Of a DNA stretch of 6,388 bases, positions 1-5,468 are shown piece after piece. The notes under the pieces are model-generated. The model made no database searches, was not told where the DNA came from, and worked only from the letters and a program-made list of their open reading frames with translations. Positions within the stretch are counted from its first letter, which is position 1. Each line of letters starts with the position of its first letter. Both the position numbers and the translations under genes were made by a program. This stretch comes from Fidelibacterota bacterium (GTDB taxonomy: Bacteria; Fidelibacterota; Fidelibacteria; Fidelibacterales; DSDE01), in assembly GCA_011049095.1 (NCBI GenBank), contig DSDE01000477.1, positions 1-6,388 on the forward strand, written 5' to 3'.

Positions 1-126
1 ACTATGTCAAGTAAAAATAGATGCTCATTTTCTAAATTTCTTCTGGATTGCACCCTAGCTTTATTTGGTTTTCTCATCACAAATAATATATAGGCTTGTG
101 TTTCTCAATACCAATAAAAAAGACTC

Positions 127-139
127 TTTTTTTCTTGAG
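127..139 (+). repeat. 13-nt block T7-CTTGAG, first copy (upstream of rnfC)
   Basis: TTTTTTTCTTGAG at 127-139 is identical to 5996-6008 before lpdA. In both places the TTGAG forms the start of the proposed -35 hexamer. Half of the block is a homopolymer, so part of the match is cheap. See the second copy. Confidence 0.4.
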
Positions 140-163
140 GTGTGCTGCATCACACATTTTCAT
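135..163 (+). promoter_or_regulatory. Candidate promoter P1 of the rnf operon (weak)
   Basis: A TTGAGG hexamer (135-140, 4 of 6 to TTGACA) is followed after 17 bases by TTTCAT (158-163, 4 of 6 to TATAAT, lacking the important second A). It is immediately preceded by a T7-C run that is also present before the much better lpdA promoter. A palindrome fills most of the spacer. Transcription from here would give a leader of about 250 nt containing the stem-loops at 163-240. The -10 is poor, so it would probably need an activator if it is real. Confidence 0.3.
140..155. promoter_or_regulatory. Operator-like palindrome GTGTG-N6-CACAC
   Basis: Perfect 5-bp arms GTGTG (140-144) and CACAC (151-155) flank CTGCAT, whose inner TGCA is itself palindromic. 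The half-sites resemble those of the CRP/FNR superfamily and of Rex. However, the spacing is TGTG-N6-CACA, two bases shorter than the CRP or Rex TGTG-N8-CACA arrangement and closer to FNR spacing. Its position between the candidate -35 and -10 would suit a repressor, or an activator that distorts the spacer. The cognate regulator cannot be named from this window. Confidence 0.4.
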
Positions 164-180
164 CTCTCATTTATGAGAGA
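163..180. repeat. Perfect 8-bp inverted repeat
   Basis: TCTCTCAT (163-170) and ATGAGAGA (173-180) are exact reverse complements separated by TT. As RNA it would form a short hairpin with a slightly opened loop. As DNA it could be a dimeric protein site. A T-run starts at 190, but 9 bases separate it from the stem, so it is not a normal intrinsic terminator. Its last two bases overlap the larger inverted repeat that begins at 179, so the two structures could compete. Confidence 0.5.
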
Positions 181-240
181 AAGCTGCCCTTTTTTTGGAA
201 ATAATAATTTATAAAATCATATACAGAAAGGGCCGCTTTC
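179..240. repeat. 14-bp inverted repeat, 13 of 14 paired, with AT-rich 34-nt loop
   Basis: The left arm GAAAGCTGCCCTTT (179-192) pairs with the right arm AAAGGGCCGCTTTC (227-240) at every position except T185/C234. The loop (193-226) is almost all A and T apart from a GG near its start. The right arm can instead form a small local hairpin (GAAAG 226-230 with CTTTC 236-240), so two mutually exclusive folds exist. No T-run follows the right arm, which argues against a terminator. Possible roles are a structured leader RNA, a regulatory switch, or the remnant of a tiny mobile repeat; no target-site duplication was seen. Confidence 0.5.
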
Positions 241-286
241 CCACTTAGTAAAATCCTTATACCTATTCATATCAGATATTTACCAT

Positions 287-314
287 TTGGGGAACTATGG
301 TTTTTCAATAAAAT
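287..314 (+). promoter_or_regulatory. Alternative candidate promoter P2 of the rnf operon (weak)
   Basis: TTGGGG (287-292, 3 of 6 to the -35 consensus) is followed after 16 bases by TAAAAT (309-314, 5 of 6 to the -10 consensus). It would give a leader of about 100 nt that lacks the upstream stem-loops. In sequence this AT-rich, such matches arise easily by chance, so it is listed only as the best alternative to P1. Confidence 0.2.
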
Positions 315-412
315 CAGCGCCAAAATAAGCAACTAATTAGTAGAAATGGTATATCATTTGATAACAAGATAGAAATTCAGCTCCTTTGAGGCTGAAATGA
401 ATCACAGACAAT

Positions 413-416
413 GGAG
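413..416 (+). promoter_or_regulatory. Ribosome binding site deciding the rnfC start
   Basis: GGAG lies six bases before the ATG at 423. A second in-frame ATG at 411 overlaps this motif and has no Shine-Dalgarno sequence at a proper distance of its own (the nearest, GAGG at 388-391, is about 19 bases away). The start at 423 is therefore preferred. Confidence 0.7.
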
Positions 417-422
417 ACTAAA

Positions 423-1754
423 ATGAAACTCCCTACGTTTAAAAAAGGCATTCACCCTGACGATCAGAAGGGCTTCAGCAATCAGTGCGAAATTACTGTC
501 GCTGAATTCCCAACAGAAGTGTGGATACCGCTGCAGCAACACATCGGCGCACAATGTGAAGCCCTGGTCAAAAAAAATGACAAGGTGCTGACGGGTCAAA
601 AAATCGGTGAAAGCAAAGCTTTTGTATCGGCGCCTGTTCACAGCTCCGTCACCGGCACTGTAAAAACCGTGGACCTTTTTCCACATGCATTAGGCGGCAG
701 GGTTCCTATGGTGCACATTAAGCGTGACGCTGGAGATGAGCAGTGGGCGCTTATGGAGCCTATACCCGACTGGCAAAATGCTTCCCCTGAGCTTCTTAAA
801 AAAAATATTCGCGATGCCGGCATAGTAGGCATGGGCGGCGCCGGCTTTCCTACACACGTGAAACTTTCTCCACCAGCCGGCAAGCTCATTGACAGCTTCA
901 TCCTCAATGGTGTGGAATGCGAACCTTATCTGACAGCCGATCATCGCCTGATGCTGGAAAAGCCAGATGCTATGCTCGTTGGAATGATGATAATGATGCG
1001 CATTCTTGGTGTGACAAGAGGCCACATCGGCATTGAGAATAATAAGCCTGACGCCATCGAGAAAGTTCGCACCCGCATTGTAGAAATGGCTTTGCCCATT
1101 ACTGTTGTTCCACTGGCGGTGAAATATCCCCAAGGCGCGGAAAAAATGCTCATCCAAGCAGTCTTAAAAAGACAGGTGCCTGCCGGCGGACTTCCTATGG
1201 ATGCCGGCGTAGTAGTCAATAACGTAGGCACGGCGCTCGCGGTTTATGAAGCGGTATGCGAAGGAAAACCTCTCATCGAGCGGATTGTAACCATCACCGG
1301 CAATGGCATTCAGAATCCCAGCAACCTGATGGCCCGCATTGGAACGCCCATTCGCCACCTTATTCAGCAGGCCGGCGGCATCAAAGAAGAGTTGGCGCAG
1401 GTTTTTATGGGCGGCCCTATGATGGGTCAGGCTCAATACAACCTAGACGTACCCATGATTAAAACCACTTCCGGAATTATCGGTACCACAGACTTTAAAG
1501 CGCTTAGCGAAAATCAGACTCCCTGTATCCGTTGCGGAAGCTGCGTCACCGCCTGCCCTATGTTTTTGCTGCCAACCCGCATCGCCCGCTTCAGTGAGCT
1601 GCGCCGCTGGGATGACGCCGCCGAATATGGCATTATGAATTGTATCGAATGCGGCTCCTGCGCCTTTGCCTGCCCCTCACATATCCCGCTGGTACAGTTA
1701 ATCCGTCTTGGTAAAAATAAAGTGGCCGAGCGCGCCAGAAAATCGGCCTCTTAA
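423..1754 (+). CDS. rnfC: Electron transport complex subunit RnfC
   Basis: Peripheral NAD(H)-binding subunit of the Rnf complex, which exchanges electrons with NAD+/NADH and passes them through FMN and two [4Fe-4S] clusters. From the 423 start it has 443 residues, close to the usual size. Family marks in order: the N-terminal GIHP motif (residues 9-12); a barrel-sandwich region with SAPVHSSVTG (69-78); the FMN/NADH-binding glycine motif GMGGAGFP (136-143), equivalent to that of NuoF; ECEP (165-168); an SLBB-type region; and two CxxCxxCxxxCP motifs (Cys 368, 371, 374, 378 and 407, 410, 413, 417). The last eight Cys are all intact. It is the first gene of the operon. Its stop codon overlaps the Shine-Dalgarno sequence of rnfD, with a gap of 9 nt. 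Start choice between 411 and 423 adds or removes only four residues. Confidence 0.97.
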   Translation: MKLPTFKKGIHPDDQKGFSNQCEITVAEFPTEVWIPLQQHIGAQCEALVKKNDKVLTGQKIGESKAFVSAPVHSSVTGTVKTVDLFPHALGGRVPMVHIKRDAGDEQWALMEPIPDWQNASPELLKKNIRDAGIVGMGGAGFPTHVKLSPPAGKLIDSFILNGVECEPYLTADHRLMLEKPDAMLVGMMIMMRILGVTRGHIGIENNKPDAIEKVRTRIVEMALPITVVPLAVKYPQGAEKMLIQAVLKRQVPAGGLPMDAGVVVNNVGTALAVYEAVCEGKPLIERIVTITGNGIQNPSNLMARIGTPIRHLIQQAGGIKEELAQVFMGGPMMGQAQYNLDVPMIKTTSGIIGTTDFKALSENQTPCIRCGSCVTACPMFLLPTRIARFSELRRWDDAAEYGIMNCIECGSCAFACPSHIPLVQLIRLGKNKVAERARKSAS

Positions 1755-1763
1755 GGAGAAAAT

Positions 1764-2774
1764 ATGACTGAAAAGAAAGCTGCTCCCCCGAAAAAGGACC
1801 CAAGGGACAAACTCTACAAACCGGAAGGGCGTCCTTTAATCCTTAACGCCTCACCCCATAATCTCACATCGGACTCGGTTCCTAAAATTATGTACACCGT
1901 CTTGCTGGCTTTGGCTCCTGCCGCCATTTGTGGCATCATCTTTTTTGGAATGCCCGCACTGACAATGATGCTGGCCTGCGCCAGCGCCGCCGTTCTGACC
2001 GAATACCTATTAAATATGGCTGCCAAAAAGCCACAAACCATCAATGACGGCAGCGCAGCTCTCACCGGATTATTGCTGGCAATGACCCTGCCGCCAACAT
2101 TTTCCATCGGCGGTGCTATTCTCGGTTCGATTTTCGCCATCACGATTGGGAAATTTGTCTTTGGTGGTCTGGGCTGTAATATTTTTAATCCAGCGCTTTT
2201 AGGAAGAGCTTTTCTCCAGGCTAGCTTTCCTGTAGAAATGACCACTTGGAAACTGCCCAATCTGGCGGCTGCTGATGCTGTCACCGGTGCAACTCCCTTA
2301 GGCTTGCTGAAATTTGAAGGAATCTCCACTGACTATCTGCCGATGCTTTTGGGAAATGTGGGTGGCTCCATCGGCGAAACCTCAGCGTTGGCTATTCTCG
2401 TTGGCGGCATTATCCTCCTGGTGAAAAAATATGCTGACTGGCGCATTCCCCTTAGCTATCTGGGAACTGTTTTCCTCATCGGCGGGCTCTTCTGGCTGCT
2501 GAACCCGACTCAGTACCCGGACCCTGTTTTTCATCTGCTGGGAGGCGGCCTGATGCTGGGCGCTTTTTTTATGGCTACTGATATGGTCACCTCGCCCATC
2601 ACACCCCTAGGAAGCTGGATATTTGGCCTGGGCGCCGGCCTCATCGTGGTGCTCATTCGTCTCTTTGGCGGGCTGCCAGAGGTGGTGATGTACAGTATTC
2701 TCCTGATGAATGGCGCCACACCCCTCATCAACCGCTGGACCAAACCTAAAATCTTCGGGGAGCTGCGATCATGA
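1764..2774 (+). CDS. rnfD: Electron transport complex subunit RnfD (covalent-FMN membrane subunit)
   Basis: Integral membrane subunit related to NqrB. It carries a covalently bound FMN (plus riboflavin in characterised family members) and takes part in coupling electron flow to ion pumping. The 336 residues are of normal family length. After a charged Lys/Pro-rich N-terminus and the conserved PHNLTS stretch (31-36), a series of hydrophobic segments begins near residue 42. TGAT at 174-177 matches the S/T-G-A-T flavinylation motif, making Thr177 the expected FMN attachment site. Other family blocks are GCNIFNPALLGRAF (137-150) and ATDMVTSPITPLG (271-283). AAGGAG (1753-1758) precedes the start by five bases. 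The gene ends in a 4-nt ATGA overlap with rnfG, indicating translational coupling. Confidence 0.97.
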   Translation: MTEKKAAPPKKDPRDKLYKPEGRPLILNASPHNLTSDSVPKIMYTVLLALAPAAICGIIFFGMPALTMMLACASAAVLTEYLLNMAAKKPQTINDGSAALTGLLLAMTLPPTFSIGGAILGSIFAITIGKFVFGGLGCNIFNPALLGRAFLQASFPVEMTTWKLPNLAAADAVTGATPLGLLKFEGISTDYLPMLLGNVGGSIGETSALAILVGGIILLVKKYADWRIPLSYLGTVFLIGGLFWLLNPTQYPDPVFHLLGGGLMLGAFFMATDMVTSPITPLGSWIFGLGAGLIVVLIRLFGGLPEVVMYSILLMNGATPLINRWTKPKIFGELRS

Positions 2775-3358
2775 ACACAAGCGCAAAAATGATTATTGTT
2801 CTCACGCTCATCGCCATCCTTTCTGGAGCGGTGCTTTCATCCTGGGATAAGGTCACTCAGCCGCGCATCGCCGCTTTCCGCCAAATGGAGCTGGAAAAAG
2901 CCATCGCCGAAGTGTTGCCGCCCAACGATTCTGTCACCGTTAAAAATACAGAAAATTTCACCTTTTATGTTGGCCACGCGGAAGACAAGCCAGCTTTCGT
3001 GGCGCTGCAGGCTATAGGTAGCGGCTTTCAGGGAAAAATAGTGATGATGGCCGGGCTGAATATCGATTTCTCGGAGATCACCGGCCTGAAAATTCTCGAA
3101 CAGGTAGAAACGCCGGGGCTGGGCACCAAAATCGTCACCGACCCATCACGTAAAGAAAATCCCACCTGGTTTACCGATCAATTCAAATCTCTGATAATTC
3201 AACCGGAAATCACCTATGTGAAAAATGCCAAACCTTCTAAAGACAGCGAAATCGAAGCCATTACCGGCGCCACCATCTCTTCTGTGGCGGTTGTGAATAT
3301 TCTCAATGACACCTTCCAAAAAGCCCGCGCTGAATTTGCGGGAAAAGCACAGGAATAG
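2771..3358 (+). CDS. rnfG: Electron transport complex subunit RnfG (extracytoplasmic FMN subunit)
   Basis: Membrane-anchored flavoprotein related to NqrC, with a covalent FMN held on the outer face of the membrane, that relays electrons within Rnf. It has 195 residues, with one N-terminal membrane anchor (about 7-24) and then a soluble FMN-binding domain. ETPGLGTK (113-120) is a family block. TGAT at 165-168 is the flavinylation motif, with Thr168 as the predicted attachment residue. The start overlaps the rnfD stop by four bases (ATGA), and GGGGAG (2757-2762) lies eight bases upstream inside rnfD. A flavin transferase (ApbE) is required for FMN attachment in this family, and none is encoded in the window. 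rnfE follows after only 4 nt. Confidence 0.96.
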   Translation: MNTSAKMIIVLTLIAILSGAVLSSWDKVTQPRIAAFRQMELEKAIAEVLPPNDSVTVKNTENFTFYVGHAEDKPAFVALQAIGSGFQGKIVMMAGLNIDFSEITGLKILEQVETPGLGTKIVTDPSRKENPTWFTDQFKSLIIQPEITYVKNAKPSKDSEIEAITGATISSVAVVNILNDTFQKARAEFAGKAQE

Positions 3359-3362
3359 CAAT

Positions 3363-3977
3363 ATGGCAAAAAAAGTCAACTCTCTAAAATATGAATTTAT
3401 CAAAGGGCTCTGGGTAGAAAACCCTGTCCTCATCTCATTGCTTGGACTCTGTCCGACTCTCGCTGTCACTGTCAGCGCCGTCAATGGTCTGGCAATGGGG
3501 CTGGCCACCACCTTTGTGCTCACCAGCAGCTCCATCATCATCAGCCTGATCCGCAAATTCATCCCCCATCAGGTGCGCATCGCCTCTTACATCGTCATAA
3601 TCGCCACATTTGTCACCGTGGCAGACCGCTTTCTTGCCGCCTGGTTTCCCCCCATCAGCAAGGAATTGGGACCATATATTCCTCTTATCGTAGTCAACTG
3701 TCTGATTTTGGGTCGGCAGGAGGCTTTTTCTTCTAAAAATAATAGCGGCCGCGCCATCCTCGATGCCTTAGGAATGGGCAGCGGTTTTATATTGGTCTTA
3801 GTCGCTCTGGGCGGCGTACGGGAAATTCTCGGCAGCGGCGCTTTCTTTGGCTTTACGATCCTCGGCGACTGGTTCAATCCCTGGATGGTGATGATTTTGC
3901 CACCCGGCGCTTTTCTCACCCTGGGCTTTTTCGTAGCCGGCGTCAACTGGCTGAATGAAAGGAGAGCCGCACAATGA
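3363..3977 (+). CDS. rnfE: Electron transport complex subunit RnfE
   Basis: Polytopic membrane subunit, homologous to NqrD and paralogous to RnfA, that helps form the ion path and the intramembrane electron-transfer site. The reading frame is open further upstream from an ATG at 3306 inside rnfG. The real start is taken as 3363, because AGGAA (3351-3355) lies seven bases before it and MAKKVNSLKYEFIKGLW resembles family N-termini. This gives 204 residues. Cys30 (in GLCPT) and Cys113 (in VVNCLILGR) are the conserved pair; in Rnf/Nqr structures, the matching Cys of the two paralogues ligate a [2Fe-2S] cluster between RnfA and RnfE. It ends in a 4-nt ATGA overlap with rnfA. Confidence 0.95.
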   Translation: MAKKVNSLKYEFIKGLWVENPVLISLLGLCPTLAVTVSAVNGLAMGLATTFVLTSSSIIISLIRKFIPHQVRIASYIVIIATFVTVADRFLAAWFPPISKELGPYIPLIVVNCLILGRQEAFSSKNNSGRAILDALGMGSGFILVLVALGGVREILGSGAFFGFTILGDWFNPWMVMILPPGAFLTLGFFVAGVNWLNERRAAQ

Positions 3978-4552
3978 AACTGATATTGCTTTTTATCTCT
4001 GCCGCCATCGTCAACAACTTTGTTTTAAGCTATTTTTTAGGAATCTGTCCCTTTGTTGGAGTTTCTAAAAAAGTCAGCTCTGCCGTCTCTATGGGAATGG
4101 CTGTCACCTTCGTTATGGTCATTGCCGCTGCCGTCACCTGGCTCATTTACCACCTGATTCTGGTCCCCTTTGGTGTGGAAATTCTCGAATATGTCAGCTT
4201 CATCCTTGTCATCGCCTCTCTGGTGCAGCTTGTGGAAATGTTCATCCGCAAAGTCAGCAAACCCCTCTATGATACATTGGGAATTTTCCTGCCCCTCATC
4301 ACCACCAATTGCGCCATTATGGGTTTGGCTCTCTTTTCGGTGCTCCGCGAATACAATTTCATCGAATCTATCTTTTTTGGGATTGGCGCCGGCGCCGGCT
4401 TTACCTTAGCGCTGGTCTTGATGGCAGGCATTCGTGAAGAGCTGGAATTGGCCGACGTACCCAAACATTTTCAAGGCGCCGCCATTACCATGATTGTAGC
4501 CGGAAGCCTGGCCCTCGCCTTCATGGGCTTCGCCGGACTTATTTCAATTTAA
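3974..4552 (+). CDS. rnfA: Electron transport complex subunit RnfA
   Basis: Polytopic membrane subunit, homologous to NqrE and inserted in inverted topology relative to RnfE in known structures. It has 192 residues, the normal family size, with about six hydrophobic segments. Family marks are NNFVLSYFLGICPFVGVSKK (14-33, with Cys25) and TTNCAIMGLALF (110-121, with Cys113); these two Cys complement the RnfE pair for the intramembrane [2Fe-2S] cluster. AGIREE (151-156) is also typical. Its start overlaps the rnfE stop (ATGA), and AAAGGAG (3958-3964) lies nine bases upstream within rnfE codons. It is followed by the only sizeable intra-operon gap (82 nt), which is filled by short repeats. Confidence 0.96.
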   Translation: MKLILLFISAAIVNNFVLSYFLGICPFVGVSKKVSSAVSMGMAVTFVMVIAAAVTWLIYHLILVPFGVEILEYVSFILVIASLVQLVEMFIRKVSKPLYDTLGIFLPLITTNCAIMGLALFSVLREYNFIESIFFGIGAGAGFTLALVLMAGIREELELADVPKHFQGAAITMIVAGSLALAFMGFAGLISI

Positions 4553-4554
4553 CG

Positions 4555-4571
4555 AATGATAAATGATGAAT
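4555..4571. repeat. AATGATR heptad micro-repeat
   Basis: Directly after the rnfA stop, AATGATA (4555-4561) is followed by AATGATG (4562-4568) and a partial AAT (4569-4571), a 7-bp period of about 2.4 units. It abuts the pyrimidine-rich heptad tract that begins at 4574, so most of the gap is built with a 7-bp step. It is too short to exclude chance on its own. Confidence 0.4.
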
Positions 4572-4573
4572 CT

Positions 4574-4608
4574 GCTCCCTTCTCCCAGCTCCTATCTCCC
4601 AGCTCCCT
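4574..4608. repeat. Five-unit pyrimidine-rich heptad repeat KCTCCYW
   Basis: Five consecutive 7-mers fit KCTCCYW: GCTCCCT (4574), TCTCCCA (4581), GCTCCTA (4588), TCTCCCA (4595) and GCTCCCT (4602). They alternate in type, so a 12-nt exact copy recurs with a 14-bp period (4581-4592 and 4595-4606). The minus strand has four GGG runs and one GG run at matching spacing, a possible imperfect G-quadruplex. The tract lies between rnfA and the rnfB Shine-Dalgarno sequence. It looks like low-complexity intergenic repeat DNA of the kind dispersed in some bacterial genomes, but copies elsewhere cannot be checked here. Confidence 0.65.
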
Positions 4609-4634
4609 AAATTAAAAAATAAAAGGACAATAAA

Positions 4635-5468
4635 ATGGAACTCCAAACTTTACTCATCTCAATGGGCAGTATGGGTGGTCTTGGCGCCCTCTTTTCCGCT
4701 GGACTGGCCATTGCCAATAAAGCTTTTTATGTAGAAGAAGACCCACGAATCGCCCAGGTGCTAGATGCCCTGCCCGGCGCCAACTGCGGCGGCTGCGGCT
4801 ACCCCGGCTGCGGGAATTTTGCCGAAAATGTGGTAAAAGGCATCGCACCGGTGAATGGCTGTCCCGTTGGCAGCAGCGACACCGCGAAAGAAATTGCCGA
4901 AATATTAGGCGTAGAAGCAGCTGCCAGCCAAAAAATTATCGCCAGACTTATGTGCCAGGGCGGCTTAGAAGAATCTGCCGTCAAAGGCGTTTACACCGGT
5001 ATTCAAAGCTGCCTGGCTGCACATATTCTCAATGGCGGTGACAAGCTCTGCGAATATGGCTGCCTCGGCTTTGGCGACTGCGTGAAAGCCTGCCCCTTTG
5101 ATGCCATCGTAATGGGACCCGACCGGCTGCCCATCGTCATCGAAGCGAAATGCACCGGATGCGGCAACTGCGCCGAGGTGTGCCCACGTGATGTCATCGA
5201 GATGCATCCTGAAAATCATCACATATTGGTCCTCTGCAAAAACCTCGATAAAGGCAAATACGCTGGCAGCGTCTGCACAAAAGTCTGTATTGCCTGCGGC
5301 CTATGTGTACGCGGAGCCGAGCCTGGTGAAGTGGAGCTAAAAAATGGTCTAGCCGTCATAAACTACGACAAATTTGGTGATAAAGACGTGCTTCCCACTG
5401 ATCGATGCCCAAATAATTGTATGCTTGTTTTTCCATCTGCCAAATCGGTAAGCCAAATCGATGCATAG
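4635..5468 (+). CDS. rnfB: Electron transport complex subunit RnfB (iron-sulfur ferredoxin-interacting subunit)
   Basis: Membrane-anchored Fe-S subunit that is the likely contact point for ferredoxin. It has 277 residues. A hydrophobic N-terminus (about 5-28) is followed by the 4Fe-4S domain with Cys51, 54, 59 and 76 (NCGGCGYPGC...NGCP). Next is a central two-cluster ferredoxin region with Cys139, 143, 149, 153 and Cys173, 176, 179, 183, then Cys201. The C-terminal region has C214-x3-C218-x2-C221-x2-C224, where the expected fourth Cys is Ala228, and a later CP at Cys258, with Cys262 nearby. This tail looks like a ferredoxin domain keeping one of two clusters. AAGGA (4623-4627) lies seven bases before the ATG. 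Placement last among the rnf genes matches clostridial-type operons. Its 3' end overlaps rseC by 8 nt. Confidence 0.96.
   Translation: MELQTLLISMGSMGGLGALFSAGLAIANKAFYVEEDPRIAQVLDALPGANCGGCGYPGCGNFAENVVKGIAPVNGCPVGSSDTAKEIAEILGVEAAASQKIIARLMCQGGLEESAVKGVYTGIQSCLAAHILNGGDKLCEYGCLGFGDCVKACPFDAIVMGPDRLPIVIEAKCTGCGNCAEVCPRDVIEMHPENHHILVLCKNLDKGKYAGSVCTKVCIACGLCVRGAEPGEVELKNGLAVINYDKFGDKDVLPTDRCPNNCMLVFPSAKSVSQIDA

Larger units (their letters stand above)
1..422. other. Long AT-rich non-coding region upstream of the rnf operon
   Basis: No open frame with a plausible protein or ribosome binding site is visible on either strand. The stretch is clearly richer in A and T than the genes that follow. 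It holds the promoter candidates and inverted repeats listed separately. A TGTCAA at 5-10 reads TTGACA on the minus strand and could be the -35 of a divergent promoter, but its -10 would lie outside the window, so this cannot be judged. The leader is unusually long for an operon whose internal gaps are only a few bases, which suggests regulatory content. Confidence 0.7.

Noticed and set aside
163..196. Hairpin plus T-run upstream of rnfC as a terminator of an upstream gene
   Set aside because: The T-run begins nine bases after the stem, and the stem is AT-rich with a two-base loop. A terminator needs the T-run directly after a GC-rich stem.
1..422. CRISPR array, tRNA or insertion-sequence remnant in the leader
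   Set aside because: There are no regularly spaced direct repeats, no cloverleaf-like sequence and no transposase fragment. The inverted repeats are small and lack a visible target-site duplication.
690..1157. Minus-strand open frame of 155 codons opposite rnfC
   Set aside because: It lies wholly antisense to a well-supported rnfC and shows no recognisable domain or ribosome site, so it is a frame shadow.
1814..2329. Minus-strand open frame of 171 codons opposite rnfD
   Set aside because: It is antisense to a clear membrane subunit, and its composition reflects the reverse complement of hydrophobic codons. No family resemblance was seen.
3306..3362. Upstream in-frame extension of rnfE starting inside rnfG
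   Set aside because: The extra 19 residues are hydrophilic, overlap the rnfG coding end, and have no ribosome site. AGGAA before 3363 and the family-like N-terminus fit the later start.
4384..4400. GGCGCC/GCCGGC-rich palindromic stretch in rnfA
   Set aside because: It encodes an ordinary run of Gly and Ala codons in a membrane segment (GAGAG), so the palindrome follows from codon use.
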